From Scatophagus argus (taxonomy: Eukaryota > Chordata > Actinopteri > Scatophagidae), in assembly GCF_020382885.2 (NCBI RefSeq), contig NC_058513.1, positions 3,363,408 through 3,427,407 on the forward strand: a stretch of DNA of 64,000 nt. The letters run 5' to 3'. Shown piece by piece: positions 24,761 to 37,278 of the stretch (its first letter is position 1; each line of letters opens with the position of its first letter). The notes beneath the pieces were generated by a model. It worked only from the letters and a program-made list of their open reading frames with translations, did no database searches and had not been told where the DNA came from. Position numbers and translations under genes: made by a program.

Positions 24761-27700
24761 GTATTTCTTTACTGTGTTGATTATGCAATATTTCTACAAA
24801 GTTATTGTGTGATGTGTGAATATATATGGTGTGGTTAATGAAATTGTACATGTTTATTTAGGTATGGATTTATTATGATTAATAATATTGTATAGACCAT
24901 TATGATTTTTGGTGATCCCCTCGATAATGGTTTGAACCAATTGTGCTCAACCAGCAGCCCTATTTAAGGGAGCCTCATTTAGCTTTGGGACATTTTGGAG
25001 AAAAGTACTATGACCTGCAGTTTTTTGGTTTTTTTTGGTTTGTTTTTTCCTCTCCCCTCCTTTTTGCTCCTTTCTCCTGGCACCTGAAGCTTTGCTGCCT
25101 CCTGTTTCAAACCTCTTCCACCTGAATCTGAACTTGCCTAGCTCCCTTTATTCAGGGAGACCACTGTAGTGGAGGGAAACATTTAGCCATAGTTAAAGCA
25201 TCTGCCTACCAGCACCTCTAAGGCTCACTCACTAGCATATTATTTCTTGGTTATGTACGGCATACAAAAACAGAAACATAAAAAAAAAAGAAAGTAATAG
25301 GATTTGGGACAACCAGCCGTTTCCCCCACTTTCCAGAAGGTCAAAGATCAAACTGTCCTTCATAGGATTTTTCATGATGAACTAAAGAGATAAACAAAAG
25401 AGTGTCATTGTGAAGGGAAAAGTCAGCCCGACAATCTGAAAACATAAAATTGATTCTTAAATCCTGTCTTTATTAAATCATTAATAGCAATAACAAAGAA
25501 AACGGTATCCAGTTCCAGTTTACTGTTGAACACAAAAAGGCAACATAAAAATATGGAGCAGAATTACAGAATGATGACTAACACCTTGTCTATACTTAGC
25601 AAGAGCAGCATGTTAGCAGTGTGCAGTAGCTTCAGTCCTCCATTAGTGTCCATAGTGACACGGTTGCTCGATGGCCAGTTCAAAATCAGTGTAATTACAT
25701 GGATACGGGGGAGAAAACAGACTTGATGCTCAAAACTTGAAGCTTACAGTCACAACCTGAAGAGTGTGCTCAGTAGAGCGCAGATCTCCATCACGCTTGC
25801 AGTCAAGATGACAGCTAAGATAACAAAAGTGAGGATTTATTCATCTGACAGTGTAGCTCATTTTTGTGGATCATAATAGGAGGAAGTGTAGAATTAATCT
25901 ACCAGGTTTTAAGCCATGTCAAAGGCAAACTATGGCCTGCAAACCTTGTTTTTAGTGTAGACAGCTGCTGGAAAATCCTTTTGCTATGTTTTAACACATA
26001 TTGTGCTGCTGGAGAGCATAAGCCTTCTTGCTCTTATCCTGGCCTAACTTTGTGACCTCTAACACTGTGCAGCTTTCTCCCCCACATCCACTCTAAGTAC
26101 TTAATTTCATTCGGCAGCATTTAAGACAGCTTCAGGCCCTGTGGCTGTGGCCTGACATGTTGGGTACTTTTGCCAGCCTGCACTCTACCAGATGCCTAAA
26201 ATACATAAATATACAGTACATTTTAGCTAAGACCAGTCCCATATTCAGTGTAGGAAGTACTCAGATCTTTTACATGAGTAAAAAGTAGCATTAGCACAAT
26301 ATACAAATACTTACAAATACAGTATTTGATTTGTTTGTTCTAGGTTACTCTGGAAACATGGTTTAAAAAGGTAGACTATATGTTTGGACAATTTTTAAAT
26401 GTAAATTTACACCCTGGATATAAATGAGAAAGAGTTTTGTTGTTGTTGTTGTTGTCATTGTTTTCGGTGATTTGGGTGAACAGCACCTTTAAAACTGAAA
26501 AAGACATGTCAGCATACAACAAACCAACTCGTCTTGCTATAACACAGCAAGTTTGACATTTATCTTTATTGCAGTGGATTAGTTCTGGCTGCAGTAGCTG
26601 ATAAGTAACTGACCAGATATTTGGATAAACGGCCTAAGATTTCCCATCAAATCCTCATTGAAATCTTAGTGAGAAGTAACACAAGACCAAACAAACAACT
26701 GGATTCAGATAAAGAGCCTCAGATTTCCCGTTAAGCCTCACAAATCTCTGACAGCAGCAATAATTCCCCTACGCGACTTCCTGCTGTGCTGTCCTGCTAC
26801 GCGTAGTCCTTCACTAAATCTGACCTGATTGTTGAGCGTTGTCATCATACCCTCAAAATCTAAAATGCAGTCATTTAATTATATGGCATGGCACGCTTCT
26901 ACCAATAACACACGCAGAGTAAATTGATTCTCAGTAATTTGGAGGTCCATTTTCTGCTGCAGTTCCACTCATTTGATTCGTAATGGCTCAGTGTGACTCG
27001 TTATGGTTCCATTTATGTTAATAGAGCCATGTTTGAAAACAGAGCAGAACAATAGGCAAGCAAATATTGTATTGCATATGAACTATGCGTCCTTAACTCC
27101 ACACAGACATAGGATTTGAGACACAAGTTAGCCTGGTTAGTATGGCTGTTTGTTTGCAGGTTGATGGGTGCTAATTGCTGCACACCCACAGGTCTGGTTT
27201 GGAAGGCCAGCGTGGCGGTCTGAATTAAAACAGCTGCCGGGCACTCAGGGGCCACATTAAGACCCAGAGGGACTGGAACACAGTCCTTAACAAGCTGGTC
27301 TGGCCAATTACAGAGCCATTCTGCCTGCCCAGAGCACCACATCAGACTCAACACACACCTGTTTGTGTGTGTCTGTGTGTGTGTGTGCATACAGATGTTT
27401 ACTTTCAGACTCTCAGATGTTCAGCCTTGACAGCAAACAGCATCCTGATCTGAGCTGAACTAATTCTCGTCAGTGGGTTAATATAACAACTTTAAGTCGC
27501 CACCACAAAGTTATACATGAAAAGTTAATCAAGTAGGTCTTCAGGACTGTCTAAACTTAATTAAACATCATGTAGCACTTTTCATTGGATGTTGGCAGCT
27601 GTTTGAGCCTGCTTGCAGATTATGTCAATGCCAAGGCGTTACACCATTGTCCCCTGCTAATATTTTTAACAATCTCAAACGTGCTTGGCATTTTAATACC

Positions 27701-28189
27701 TCGTACTGCTACAATTAAGATCACAACAAAGTTTGTGGAATTTCTGGAGAGTAAAAGGGATTATAGAGTATATATAGGGAGTATAGAGGAAGCTGAGCTG
27801 ATGGTATTCACAATATCTTGCAGCCTATGGCCTGTGCTACAAATTGTTAGCTAGCTGCAGCACTGACATCAAAGGATAGTTTCATAATGTTTTTTTATAT
27901 CTCTCTTACAACAACAGTCAGGTGTGCACATTAAACACTTTTTGCTTTGTGAAAATCATAATATACATGTGTGCATAGCATTTATGTCAGGAGTAAGGGA
28001 GGAAGTCAGGTTACACAGTTTAACACAGAGCGGCAAAGTCTCCATAGGGATGAGGTCAGGGTGGATGGATGGACTTTCAACCAGGAGATAGCTGTTTGTG
28101 TCCTGTGTGAAACCAAAGGTCAACTTATAAATGCAGTTTGAATGTATCTTGATACACCTCATACTAAGAACAAAGTCTCTGTGCTGTTT
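24761..28189. other. no gene seen; one possible conserved block
   Basis: No supportable exon. 27140-27340 is GC-balanced and non-repetitive; a (GT)n microsatellite follows at 27363-27386. A (TTG)n run lies near 26435-26453. Confidence 0.35.
27363..27386. repeat. (GT)n microsatellite, imperfect
   Basis: Short GT run with one C interruption. Confidence 0.85.
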
Positions 28190-28680
28190 TGTACTTCCTG
28201 TCTTATTGTGATTGTCCTACCTGCAGTGCTCATCTCATCGTCTGACTGTCTTTGTTTCGTTTCCCGCTCTTACGATTGTTTGCCCTGCCTTAATTGGTCT
28301 CACCTGTGTCTTGTCAGTCCCTGTGTACATATATACCATGGTCTGTCTCTCAGTCTTTTTTCCTTATGTTTGTTCGTGTTCCATTAATCCTTCCAGTGTT
28401 TTTTGACCCCCAGTGGTTTTTGGACTTTTTCTTGCTTTGTTGACTGTGCTGCAACTTAACCTGCTGGCTTTGTTTGAACTCTATTTTAAGCCAAACCATA
28501 ATCTTTTCCTAAACCTGCTCAGAGGTTTGGTGTCTAAACCCAACTGAATAACCACCATTAACAACATTAATGACATTTTTATTAATGTTACCCTGACAAC
28601 GAAGGTCAAGTACACCTGTTGCCGACTTTCGTTTTGGGAATCATTGGCAAACCACCTATTCTGTCATTTAGCTATGAGAA
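28190..28680. repeat. LTR-like and dispersed repeat remnants
   Basis: The first half (about 28190-28440) is pyrimidine-rich with CTCACCTGTGTCTTGTCAGT and TATATACCATGGTCTGTC, in the style of fish LTR ends. The second half contains AAACCATAATCTTTTCCTAA and GGTTTGGTGTCTAAACCCAA, a motif set seen in many dispersed fish repeats. No protein-coding part is present. Class uncertain. Confidence 0.35.
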
Positions 28681-28712
28681 CGTGTTTTTTTGCTTGGTTT
28701 AAGCATTCCTTG

Positions 28713-28718
<6 letters not shown>

Positions 28719-28745
<27 letters not shown>
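28719..28745. repeat. (AT)n microsatellite
   Basis: About 13 uninterrupted AT units. Confidence 0.95.
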
Positions 28746-28753
<8 letters not shown>

Positions 28754-31700
28754 CTTTTGTAAATGATGAGGACAAAATCTACAGTCCTCATTCTAAAGAA
28801 AAACTTTACGTGAAGCTAATATGAGAAATATCAGGTTCCAGCAGTATGAGTAAGACACCTGCCGAGCTACAGTCAATGGAACACGAGGAGAGAAAAAAAA
28901 AGACTAATCAGCTAACTTAATTTCATCATTTAAATTGTAAGCTAATTTGTTTTTATTGCCGTAATAGTTTAACATTAACCACCCCAACCCTCACCCCCAC
29001 AAAATAATGGAGGGCATAAGGTCTTTTTTCTTTTTGAGTTTTTTTTTTTTTTTTTTGGCTGACAGTACAAAGATAAGAGGAAATTTTTCATTTCATGGTT
29101 GGTACCTCCAACCCTGAACAAGAACACCTGGAGACCCCAATTATAATCTGTGAAATTGGGATGTTTTTATGGGAGACATTTTGACATGTCACAGGAGAAA
29201 GAGCACAGGTGTAAATAATAAAATGACGGCTGGCTGCTTCATTTTCAGGGTCCTGGTATTGTTCATGCTGGTTCACTGTCACGCTGTCATAGCTTAGAGC
29301 AACTGTTAATGTTATTAGTAACACGTGTGCTTTTCCTGCTATGACAAACCTGTGCCTGCTGTGATAAAAGCCCATCTCTAACTGTGTATCATAAGATCAA
29401 AAGTAGAGTTGTTATTCTGTTATATTGTATAATATGAATATATACCATTTATTAGCAAAATTAACCAGAGCATGTCCAGGTGATTAGTTTATGTGTGAAT
29501 ACTGTTCTTTATTTTGTCAGTAAAATTAACAGGTGCTGAATGTGCCATTTCATTTTATTTTTCAATGTAAATGTAACAATGTGGATATTCACTTTAAACA
29601 GTAATTCTAGTCTCAGATTTACAATAGAAGGAAATGTAAAATATCCTTTATATACATTATATTCAATTTGATACAAAGTCTGAATCTGAAAATCTGAATC
29701 TGTGTGTGTGTGTGTGCATAGATTGAAGCATGGTAGTGCCATGACTCGTCCACTAGGATTGATCTCAGCAAATGTGAGTCAATGAACTTGACCTCTCGGT
29801 TGTGTTAGTGGTGTTGGTGCCTTTTTGAGACCTTTTCATGAAAATGCTGAACAAATTTAATATGGCTTGTTGGGTGGTTATTTTCATTTATTTATTTAGT
29901 TTTTAATTTACTTATGCAAGTAACGCGAACAAATAAATGATCCTGTGTGAATTTTTCGACACAACAACAGCCCAGCTTATTAGCCATAGCTGGCTTGGAA
30001 GTTAAGGTGTGTGAGTTTCAGGTTTGCCTCAGCTCCACCTACAGTCCACCTGTCTGCCCATTTCTGAATCAGCTTGGAGTTGGAGTGCAGTCATACAGGC
30101 CAAGCCAGAGTGGCAACAGCAGAGTTATCATCATCACATACCCTTTAGAAACCTACTGGTGTCATCACAGTGTCTGGACACTATTTATTATAGTCTATGG
30201 TATACATATGCACTGTTTTACACACACACACAAGAATGTTCGTACGCATTGTATTAGAACATTAAACTATGCCTTTTTGTTGTTGCTGGGTGGGGTTACT
30301 GCAAAGAAATCATAAAAGTCACAACAAAAATATCTCTTATTTAATTCAAGGTCATTGTGTTGTAATTGTTCTGCTTATTGAGTCAGTCTTCCTTCAGTTT
30401 CCTTTTTATTTCATGAATCTGCTCATGAATCAGGCTAATTGAGCACCAAAACACAATTTAATTGTTTCTGTGTAGAAAAATGATGTAATGTACAATTGAT
30501 TTAGTCGAAATGAGCAAAGTTCTGCTGTCAGGCAAGGATAAAGCATACAGCTCGGGATTTAATCATATTAAAGATGGACTTGCACAGGCTACAGATTAGC
30601 AGATTTAATGTTGCTATTTATCTTTTAACTTTCATTCATTAGAATGGTGGATAGGTTTCGCTGGAGATCAGGAGGTTCGGGATGGGGGAGGAAAGGAGGA
30701 TGAAACCAATTCCCCTCCATTACCTGAGATTAAGATGCCTGGGATGGTTTACTCTGCTCCATTTCAGACCCAAGGACAGAAGCAATACTGACGGGCCACC
30801 GATCAGAGAGACAGAAAAAGAGAAAGCGTAAAAGGAAAGGTAGCGACTGAGACCAACCAATAGATTGGAAGCATAAGAGAGGGCAAAAGGGGCAGGAATA
30901 AAAGTAAAAAAAAAAAAAGTCAGTCAGAGTGCAAATACGCCCACAAAGACCACATCTTTTTTGGCTCAAAAAGTAAAAAGTTACTTGGAAATAGTGTTTT
31001 CTCTTTGCAGTCTCCCACCAGGCTGCACGGACTTTAAAGGGAATTAAATGTTTGAAATAATTGTTTGCTTTCCATCACCTAAGGCACTTTGGTGTTGTTT
31101 TAGTGGGTCAAGAAAGAGTACATGCAGTGTTGTTGTTGGCTTACTCCAACTTCTACCTCAAATTAATCTGGATATCTATTGCTATATTTATGCATAATTT
31201 TCCCTTTTCAAAAAAAGATACAACAGAGTTCTTTGAGTTGCCCTGTCCCTACTAGTTCAAAGTATATGAAGTTAAATAACCTAAAATAATATATAATAAT
31301 ATAGGATAAAGGCTCAAATGCTCTTCGATAAATGGCTAAAATAGCTTAAAGCAATGAATATGAGATGGCTAAAAGTAGTATAATTGATAAATGGTTAAAA
31401 TAAATATAGTTAAATGTGATGTTTGAAATACAGTAACTTAATGAAGAGCTATTGTGACAGCAGAAAATAAAATAAACTTGTATTTGTTCTTCTTGGCAAG
31501 TGTATTAAAAAAGTAGAATTTTAATGTTATTTCAGTTTTGACCTTATGAGTAATTTAGAAAAGAGCGTCTTCTCTAGAGCACAGAGGAAGCCTTGAAATG
31601 TGTTCAGAACACAGCAGGGAAATTCATCATCGAATATGAACAACAATAAAAATGTGGTGAAGGGGTTCTGGTTCGGAGTAAAGTTCTGAGTTTTCTGAAT

Positions 31701-34657
31701 GATTTGAGTCTCAGATTCACTCGGTGTGAAAGTGTCATGAAAGCAAAAGCGGATAAAACATGTCAGTTCAGGCCAACATGTGTCATTAACACAGCTGGAT
31801 GAACACTGCTGTCACCAGAGGGCCTGATCTCACTGTTTTTCAGTTGGCAGTCAGATCACAAATTAGCAGTCAGTGCGCAAAGAAGTCAGGCCGCAACAGA
31901 GTTTTGGGATATTAAAAGTTTTGAGAGAGAAGATCTGATTCATTCTCAGCTCATCATTATGCACTGTGTAACTGGGCTTCCGGCTGAAACATGGCCTACT
32001 TTTTAGGAAAACTCATAGTTTTGACAGTTTTGCCATTAAACACATGAGAAACGCAGCACGTCTCAGCACAACTTTGTATTCTGGTCTTTTAGGTTCCCAT
32101 GGGTGGAGAAATTAATATTTATTCTTTGACAGATTTCTGTCATTTCTGTGTGTCCATGAGCACAAAATGACAGCTGCATATGATTGGCTGAAGCTGTTTC
32201 AGACTTCACATTTCAATTCCGTATCCTACAAAGCTGCTTATTTTATTTGACTACATCCATTTTTGAAGAAGTGTAACCTCTGGCTGCCTGGATGACATTT
32301 ACTGGCAACCTTTTCCAGAGAAAGTGTGACATTTGGGGAGGATAGTTGAGCAGATAAAACCAGAGAAACCTGTGAATGTGGTTCCAGTGTGCTGGCAGAT
32401 TTAGGAATTAAAACACTTGGTCACTGAGTTACCAAACATAACAACATTAATTATAGTGTATATCAGTAATTATTAACAATAATCATTTGGTGAACAAAAC
32501 ATGAAGTGTATATTATGTGTTGGCAGAGTGATAGATATATAGAAATACTGTATTGTTATTTAAAGAGTTCTTCCAGTTGTCATTACACATCCTAATACAG
32601 ATGTTGCTCATGCAGATATCTTGTTCGGTCAATGGTACTACATTTTAGGACGTGGGCCACTCCCAGCTATGACAGGCAGGACCAGTTACATTTAGATGTC
32701 AAGTTCTGGTGCAGTGGACTTTCTGTCATGAAATTAAGTTGCAGCCTGCATGAACACACACAAAGAATCTGACTATTTTTTGTTTCTCTTAACAAGCTCA
32801 CACACTAATGGATGTACAGCAGTAGTCTTGGTTTTTGCTGAGTTTGAACATCAGGTGATTGTCAGTGCACCTTGTGATGAAGCCGTGATCTATCTAGTTT
32901 TCACCACATATATTAAATGAGTCTGGGCAGACATGGATGTAAACTGCAACTGAAAAGAATCCAACCATGCTTAACTGTATTGCTTTTCCTACTGTGATGT
33001 GTCTTCTTTGAAAAAGGTCTGCATAAAGGGAACTGGGGCAGTGTTCTTGTTAGAATGGCCAAAACAAAATCTTAAATTTAAAACAGCCAACTACACTGAG
33101 GAAGAACTAAATTAGTGATTTGCAATTGCAAGCAGCATTAAAATTACAATATTTCAGTGTCCTAGGTCCTAATAATGTTGTACATGTTGAAATATAGTCA
33201 CTGAAATTCAGTTAGAATTATTATATATGTGGTGTAGGTGGTTAAAGACTTTAAAATAGCTAGAGCTGTGTAAATGGTTAAATAATTTCACCTTCTAATC
33301 ACCAAATCAGTTATAAGGCAGCTTTATGAGGAAGTAAGCCAAATTTTTTTTAACTGTTGTAATATGGAGATCTGGGGTGAATGGAGTTTAAAGTGAAACT
33401 ATCAACTTTTGAGGATATGATGTCACAATCTTTCTTCCTTTCACAAATGAAAAAGTGTTGTTAATGTTAATTCATGTTTATGTTTACTCATACTCTTTTG
33501 CTGGTGCACCTTTAGGCTAATGTTAGCTAATGTTAGCAAACATATGATACTGTTGCTACTCTGCAGCTAACATTAGTTCAGCAAATTATCAATATACCAG
33601 TCAACTACTCAGCACCTATTCCAGAAACTAGACAGCTTTGTGCAACTTAAACAGTCAGTCTTTGTAAAACCAACCGAAGGTGTGTTTGTGTGTGTGTGTG
33701 TGTTTGTGCGCATTCTCGGAAATACAATTCCAGCTTACGATGTTGAACAATGAGGCATTATCTCATTCACACACAAACACACTTACAAGCTGCACGGCCC
33801 TGAAAAGAAAACAGCAGAACAAAAAGAATAATCAAAGCATGTCCTCGAAATTAACAGCTCAATTCCATTCTTCATTCACAAAGAAAGATGCCAAACATCA
33901 AAAGTATGTTTTTTTAATGAGGTAGCACTGAGAAGAGAAGAAATCATTGAAGTTGTTTACTGTGTTCCCATTTTTAATTAAGCGAGCCAGGCGCAGTCTA
34001 GGGTGGAGAATGTGCTCTATTCAGTGGAACGGATACCTCGGCCATGATGAATGAGCTGTCATCTCCAATTGTTGCTGAACCTCTGTCTCCTTGACACCCA
34101 GCGATTCCCGCTGCAGCTGGTCCATGCTACAGCTCCACATAGTCGGGAGGTCAGGGGTCATACCAGTATGCTAATGTGGTCACAGCTATAAAGCCTGACA
34201 ACTTGGAGTGTATGTAGTGTAAATGGAGGCACAGAGAACCAGCGTATTCTGTTATCACTGCAGTATGGGGTGAACAGAATAAGAGAAATGCTTTACATCT
34301 GCATCAGCATCAAAGCGGAACTGACGCACGGCTGCTTTTACAAGAACAACGTCAAGGAGAGATGCTGCTGTTCAGATAGCAGAGTAATAGTCTAGAGTGT
34401 GTGGAAATTTCTGGAACACAAAGGAAAAACCACTGAGGAGCGAAGTATGGCAGTGCGGTGACAGGTGACATTACTGTGGCACTCTGGCCACATTCTCTGC
34501 AGGCAGCAGTCCTGCGCCTGCCACAAAGGACATCAAACCCATGTCCCTTGAATGTCACAGTGAAAATGACAGCAGAATCTTCGCTGAGATCTGACACAGT
34601 TTGGAAAACCTTTGAGGAACAGCACAAAAGCCTTCAATAACTGCTCCGAAGTCATAA
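28746..34657. other. no gene seen before the array
   Basis: About 5.9 kb without a supportable exon. A T-run lies at 29039-29056 and a (GT)n run near 33690-33706. 33970-34170 is repeat-free with balanced composition and could be a conserved noncoding block. Unique sequence runs directly into the first array unit at about 34658. Confidence 0.4.
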
Positions 34658-35127
34658 CATCAGACTCAAACACATTTGAGTACTGCACAATACTGTTGTG
34701 TACAATTTGTGACTTCTAAAGTCAGTTCTTCTAGTCTCATGTTAAATCATCGACCTAGCGGACTTGAAATTGATAGTGTGCAACACGTGTGTCGTACTCT
34801 GAACAACCTTAACTTTTAGCTCCATTTGGGTCAGTGTTTTGTACTGTGAACAGAGCGCTGAGGCAGTGGTTGGTAACACAATCACTGTTTCAAGCCACCG
34901 CAGCTGCACAGGTGAAGCTGATTCTAACACTCTTCCAAATAAAGGTTTATTTTTATTATCTTTTCATTTAGTATTATCAGTTTCATTGTCTAACCTTTCA
35001 GTTTTATAGGCTATTGTGATCTGCTATCTTAGGAAACTGTTTCTCGAGCAAGCGAAAACTGTGTCTCCATGTTTTTTAAAGTCAGAATGTGAGTATCTTT
35101 CCTCTTACAAGTAGGGCTATCCATCCA

Positions 35128-35340
35128 TCTAGATTGTTTTGATGTGAGTTGCAGAATTTGCATCTATTCATGGACAAAAACCTTGTGCTCGTGACAGTAC
35201 AGGATGTAGACAGTAACCATATCTTCCTTAGCTGAGCTATAATGTTGGCTAGCTTGGTTTGCTAACAAAAGAAGAGAGTTCATACATATAACTGCTCACA
35301 CAAGATCTGTGGATTATCTTAAGAAACTTCTTTTCTTAAA
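35128..35340. repeat. MITE-like stretch inside each array unit (unit 1 shown)
   Basis: Contains CCATCTAGATTGTTTTGATG, TTTGCATCTATTCATGGAC and GGATTATCTTAAGAAAC. These resemble, with divergence and partly in reverse complement, motifs of the element at 12100-12560. Present at the same place in all six units, so it predates the amplification. Confidence 0.4.
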
Positions 35341-35357
35341 GTGACACCAGTGTTTGA

Positions 35358-35386
35358 TGTTTATTTATTTATTTATTTATTTGTAT
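35358..35386. repeat. (TTTA)n microsatellite, unit 1
   Basis: Six or so TTTA units; the same tract recurs in the other units with altered length and T-runs (for example near 38896, 42435 and 49868). Confidence 0.8.
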
Positions 35387-35738
35387 ATTTGTATATTAGA
35401 CAGAGTGTACTTTGTCTATACCATACTTGGATTTATTTACCTTTCTGAGTTTAAAGATAACCTTTCAGACAAGAAGAGTTTTGTTTTTTTTTTGTTGTTG
35501 TTGTTGTTTTTTTATAATTTATGTCACATAGAGTAAAATAAAAGTCAGTTAAATGAAAGCACTTAACAGAGTAGAAATCTGAAAAATTAACAGTAAATTT
35601 TACTCCATTGTATTTTTCAGAGTAACATTTTAAGTTTGAGTCAAATTTATCCTTATAAATTTACTATATACAACTTATGCTTTACATTTCATACCTCTAC
35701 TTCACCCCATTTCATAGAGAAATATTGTATTTTATATT

Positions 35739-35744
35739 TTTATT
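35739..35744 (-). terminator. candidate polyadenylation signal AATAAA, unit 1
   Basis: On the minus strand AATAAA lies 12 bases after the stop codon of the unit-1 gene. The same hexamer sits at the same spacing in the other copies (for example 39271-39276). This would give a very short 3' UTR; other T-rich matches on the plus strand farther left could serve instead. Confidence 0.45.
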
Positions 35745-35756
35745 TTAAGATAAAGT

Positions 35757-37278
35757 CTAATAGCGTCGGCGTTTGGGTTGTTTGCTGCCTCTGCCGTCGT
35801 CATCATCCTCCTCCTCCTCTCTTCTCCTCTTGCTGGTTCCTCCAGACAGTTGGCGAGAAGAATGTGCTCGCACTGGTTCTTCATCGTCTGTATCGCTGTC
35901 AGTGTTGCTGTCAGTGTCGCTGTCAGCGTCGCTGTCAGCGTCACTGTCAGCGTCACTGTCTGAGACGGCATCATTCCAGAACCTGAATCGTTTCCTGCTC
36001 ATCTTATCTCCTTCATCTTCCTCTCTTGACCTCCTCCTTGATCCTCCAGGCACTGAGCTGGTGGAGGGTGCATCTTCCTCAGCATCACTGTCGACGTCAC
36101 TGTCAGAGATGGCACCAGGCAGTTCATTCCTCCTGGATCCTCCTGGCAGGGGATCTTCTGCTTCCACGGGACGGTTGACCTCCAAGTGAACTCGAGGCTC
36201 AGCAGGAGCATTTTCAAACTGTTGACCAACTTCATCTTCTTCATCTTCTTCATCTTCCTCATCTTCTTCCTCATAGTCATCATAATTATTGTAAGCCAGT
36301 TCATCTCTAATTTGTCTCAGGTAAGCAATGGCTTCCATCACAAGTCCATTGATGAGGACGTACCGCAGCCAGTGAATGGTTCGAGCGTCAAATCGCCCAT
36401 ACTGTTCAATGACCTGCAGTATTTCCTGCTGTGGGTTATGTACCGGTCCAGCTACAAGATCATTTAGACAAATAATTGATTATTACTACTTATATGACAG
36501 GAAAAGTAACCACACACTTCTACAATAATCACTTACTAATAAATCAGTGTTACATAGTTTGAAATGTGTGGATGCTTTTCATAACCTTACACACAGTGTC
36601 TTATATCCTCAGCAGCTCCAGCAACAAGCACTTTTTTGATGAGCAGTGATCAGAAGCTACTGACTGATCTTAAAATTCAGCACGAAATCATTATTTGACT
36701 ATTTTCTATACATGACAACAGTGTCTGCCCAATATCGTTTTATATTAAACCTCAGACACGTTTGTGTGAAATGAGGAGTGAAGTTCCTACCATGGTTAGG
36801 GCCAACGTGGGGTCCGTCTCCTAAGTCTGGCATAACTGAAAACAAAACAAAAAAAGACTATTTTAAATCCACATGATCACATTGTTTTTGTTCATTATTT
36901 ACATTTTATGTTTTCAGTACATCACAACATGTCTGTCCTACACCTTGTAACATTAACACATAAGAGCCCAGACACATTTTTCTTGATAGGAAAATGATGG
37001 AGGATATAAAACATATCAAATGGATTACATGTAACATATTTCTGATGTTTTCTTGGAAAAAGTACCCTGTAGTGTCCAAGATCGTAGTTCTACATATATT
37101 TCACTTTGGACTTTTGTAGTAACTTTTTTCCTCATTTAAAGGTTTTTGACACCAGTGTCACTGTGGGATCTTTTGGGTTAAACATCAGGCATGTTGGTAT
37201 GAAATGAGGAGTGAGGTACCTACCGAGGTCAGGAGCATTGTGGTTAGCACCGTTGTGGGGTCCATCTCCTCTGTCCAT
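35757..37278 (-). CDS. array gene copy 1: acidic Ser-Asp-rich protein, 264 aa, unrecognised
   Basis: Coding exons on the minus strand: 37278-37224 (ATG at 37278, context ACAATGG), 36835-36791 and 36451-35757 (stop TAG). Introns have GT/AG ends and join in phase 1 each time. A noncoding exon ending in a strong donor CAG|GTAAGT at 37811 precedes them. The protein starts MDRGDGPHNG and repeats the motif GDGPH in the second exon. Residues about 43-86 look helical and non-repetitive (IHWLRYVLINGL, then AYLRQIRDEL); 91-107 are almost all Asp/Glu; 197-222 are Ser-Asp dipeptides; basic clusters SRRRSR, KRRR and KQPKRRRY lie at about 171-176, 241-244 and 257-264. No signal peptide or clear membrane segment. 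The composition suggests a disordered nuclear protein; that is inference. I do not recognise the family. Confidence 0.75.
36791..36835 (-). other. short coding exon 3 of copy 1, paralogous to exon 2
   Basis: A 45-base exon reading VMPDLGDGPHVGPNH, flanked by TTTTCAG and GTAGGAAC. The 60-base exon at 37283-37224 has the same GDGPH core, and the flanking introns are also alike (TCACTCCTCATTTCA follows both donors). The two arose by a duplication of about 433 bases. Both are phase 1-1, so gain or loss keeps the frame. Confidence 0.7.

Noticed and set aside
34742-34930. Minus-strand 62-codon frame at the start of each unit
   Set aside because: It occurs in every unit only because the units are copies. 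No splice sites, no poly(A) signal on that strand and no known similarity.
35773-36189. Long plus-strand Ser/Leu-rich frame opposite the terminal exon of the array gene
   Set aside because: It is the mirror of the GAT/GAG-type codons for Asp, Glu and Ser on the minus strand (poly-Ser and Ser-Leu repeats), a shadow of the real frame.
35999-36304. Minus-strand Met/Lys-rich frame overlapping the acidic part of the array gene
   Set aside because: It is an out-of-frame reading of the same low-complexity sequence, with no independent start or splice signals.
35757-37278. A viral or dentin-type (DSPP) identity for the array protein because of Ser-Asp repeats
   Set aside because: Low-complexity Ser-Asp runs are not evidence of homology. 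There is no signal peptide, and the helical core matches nothing I can name.
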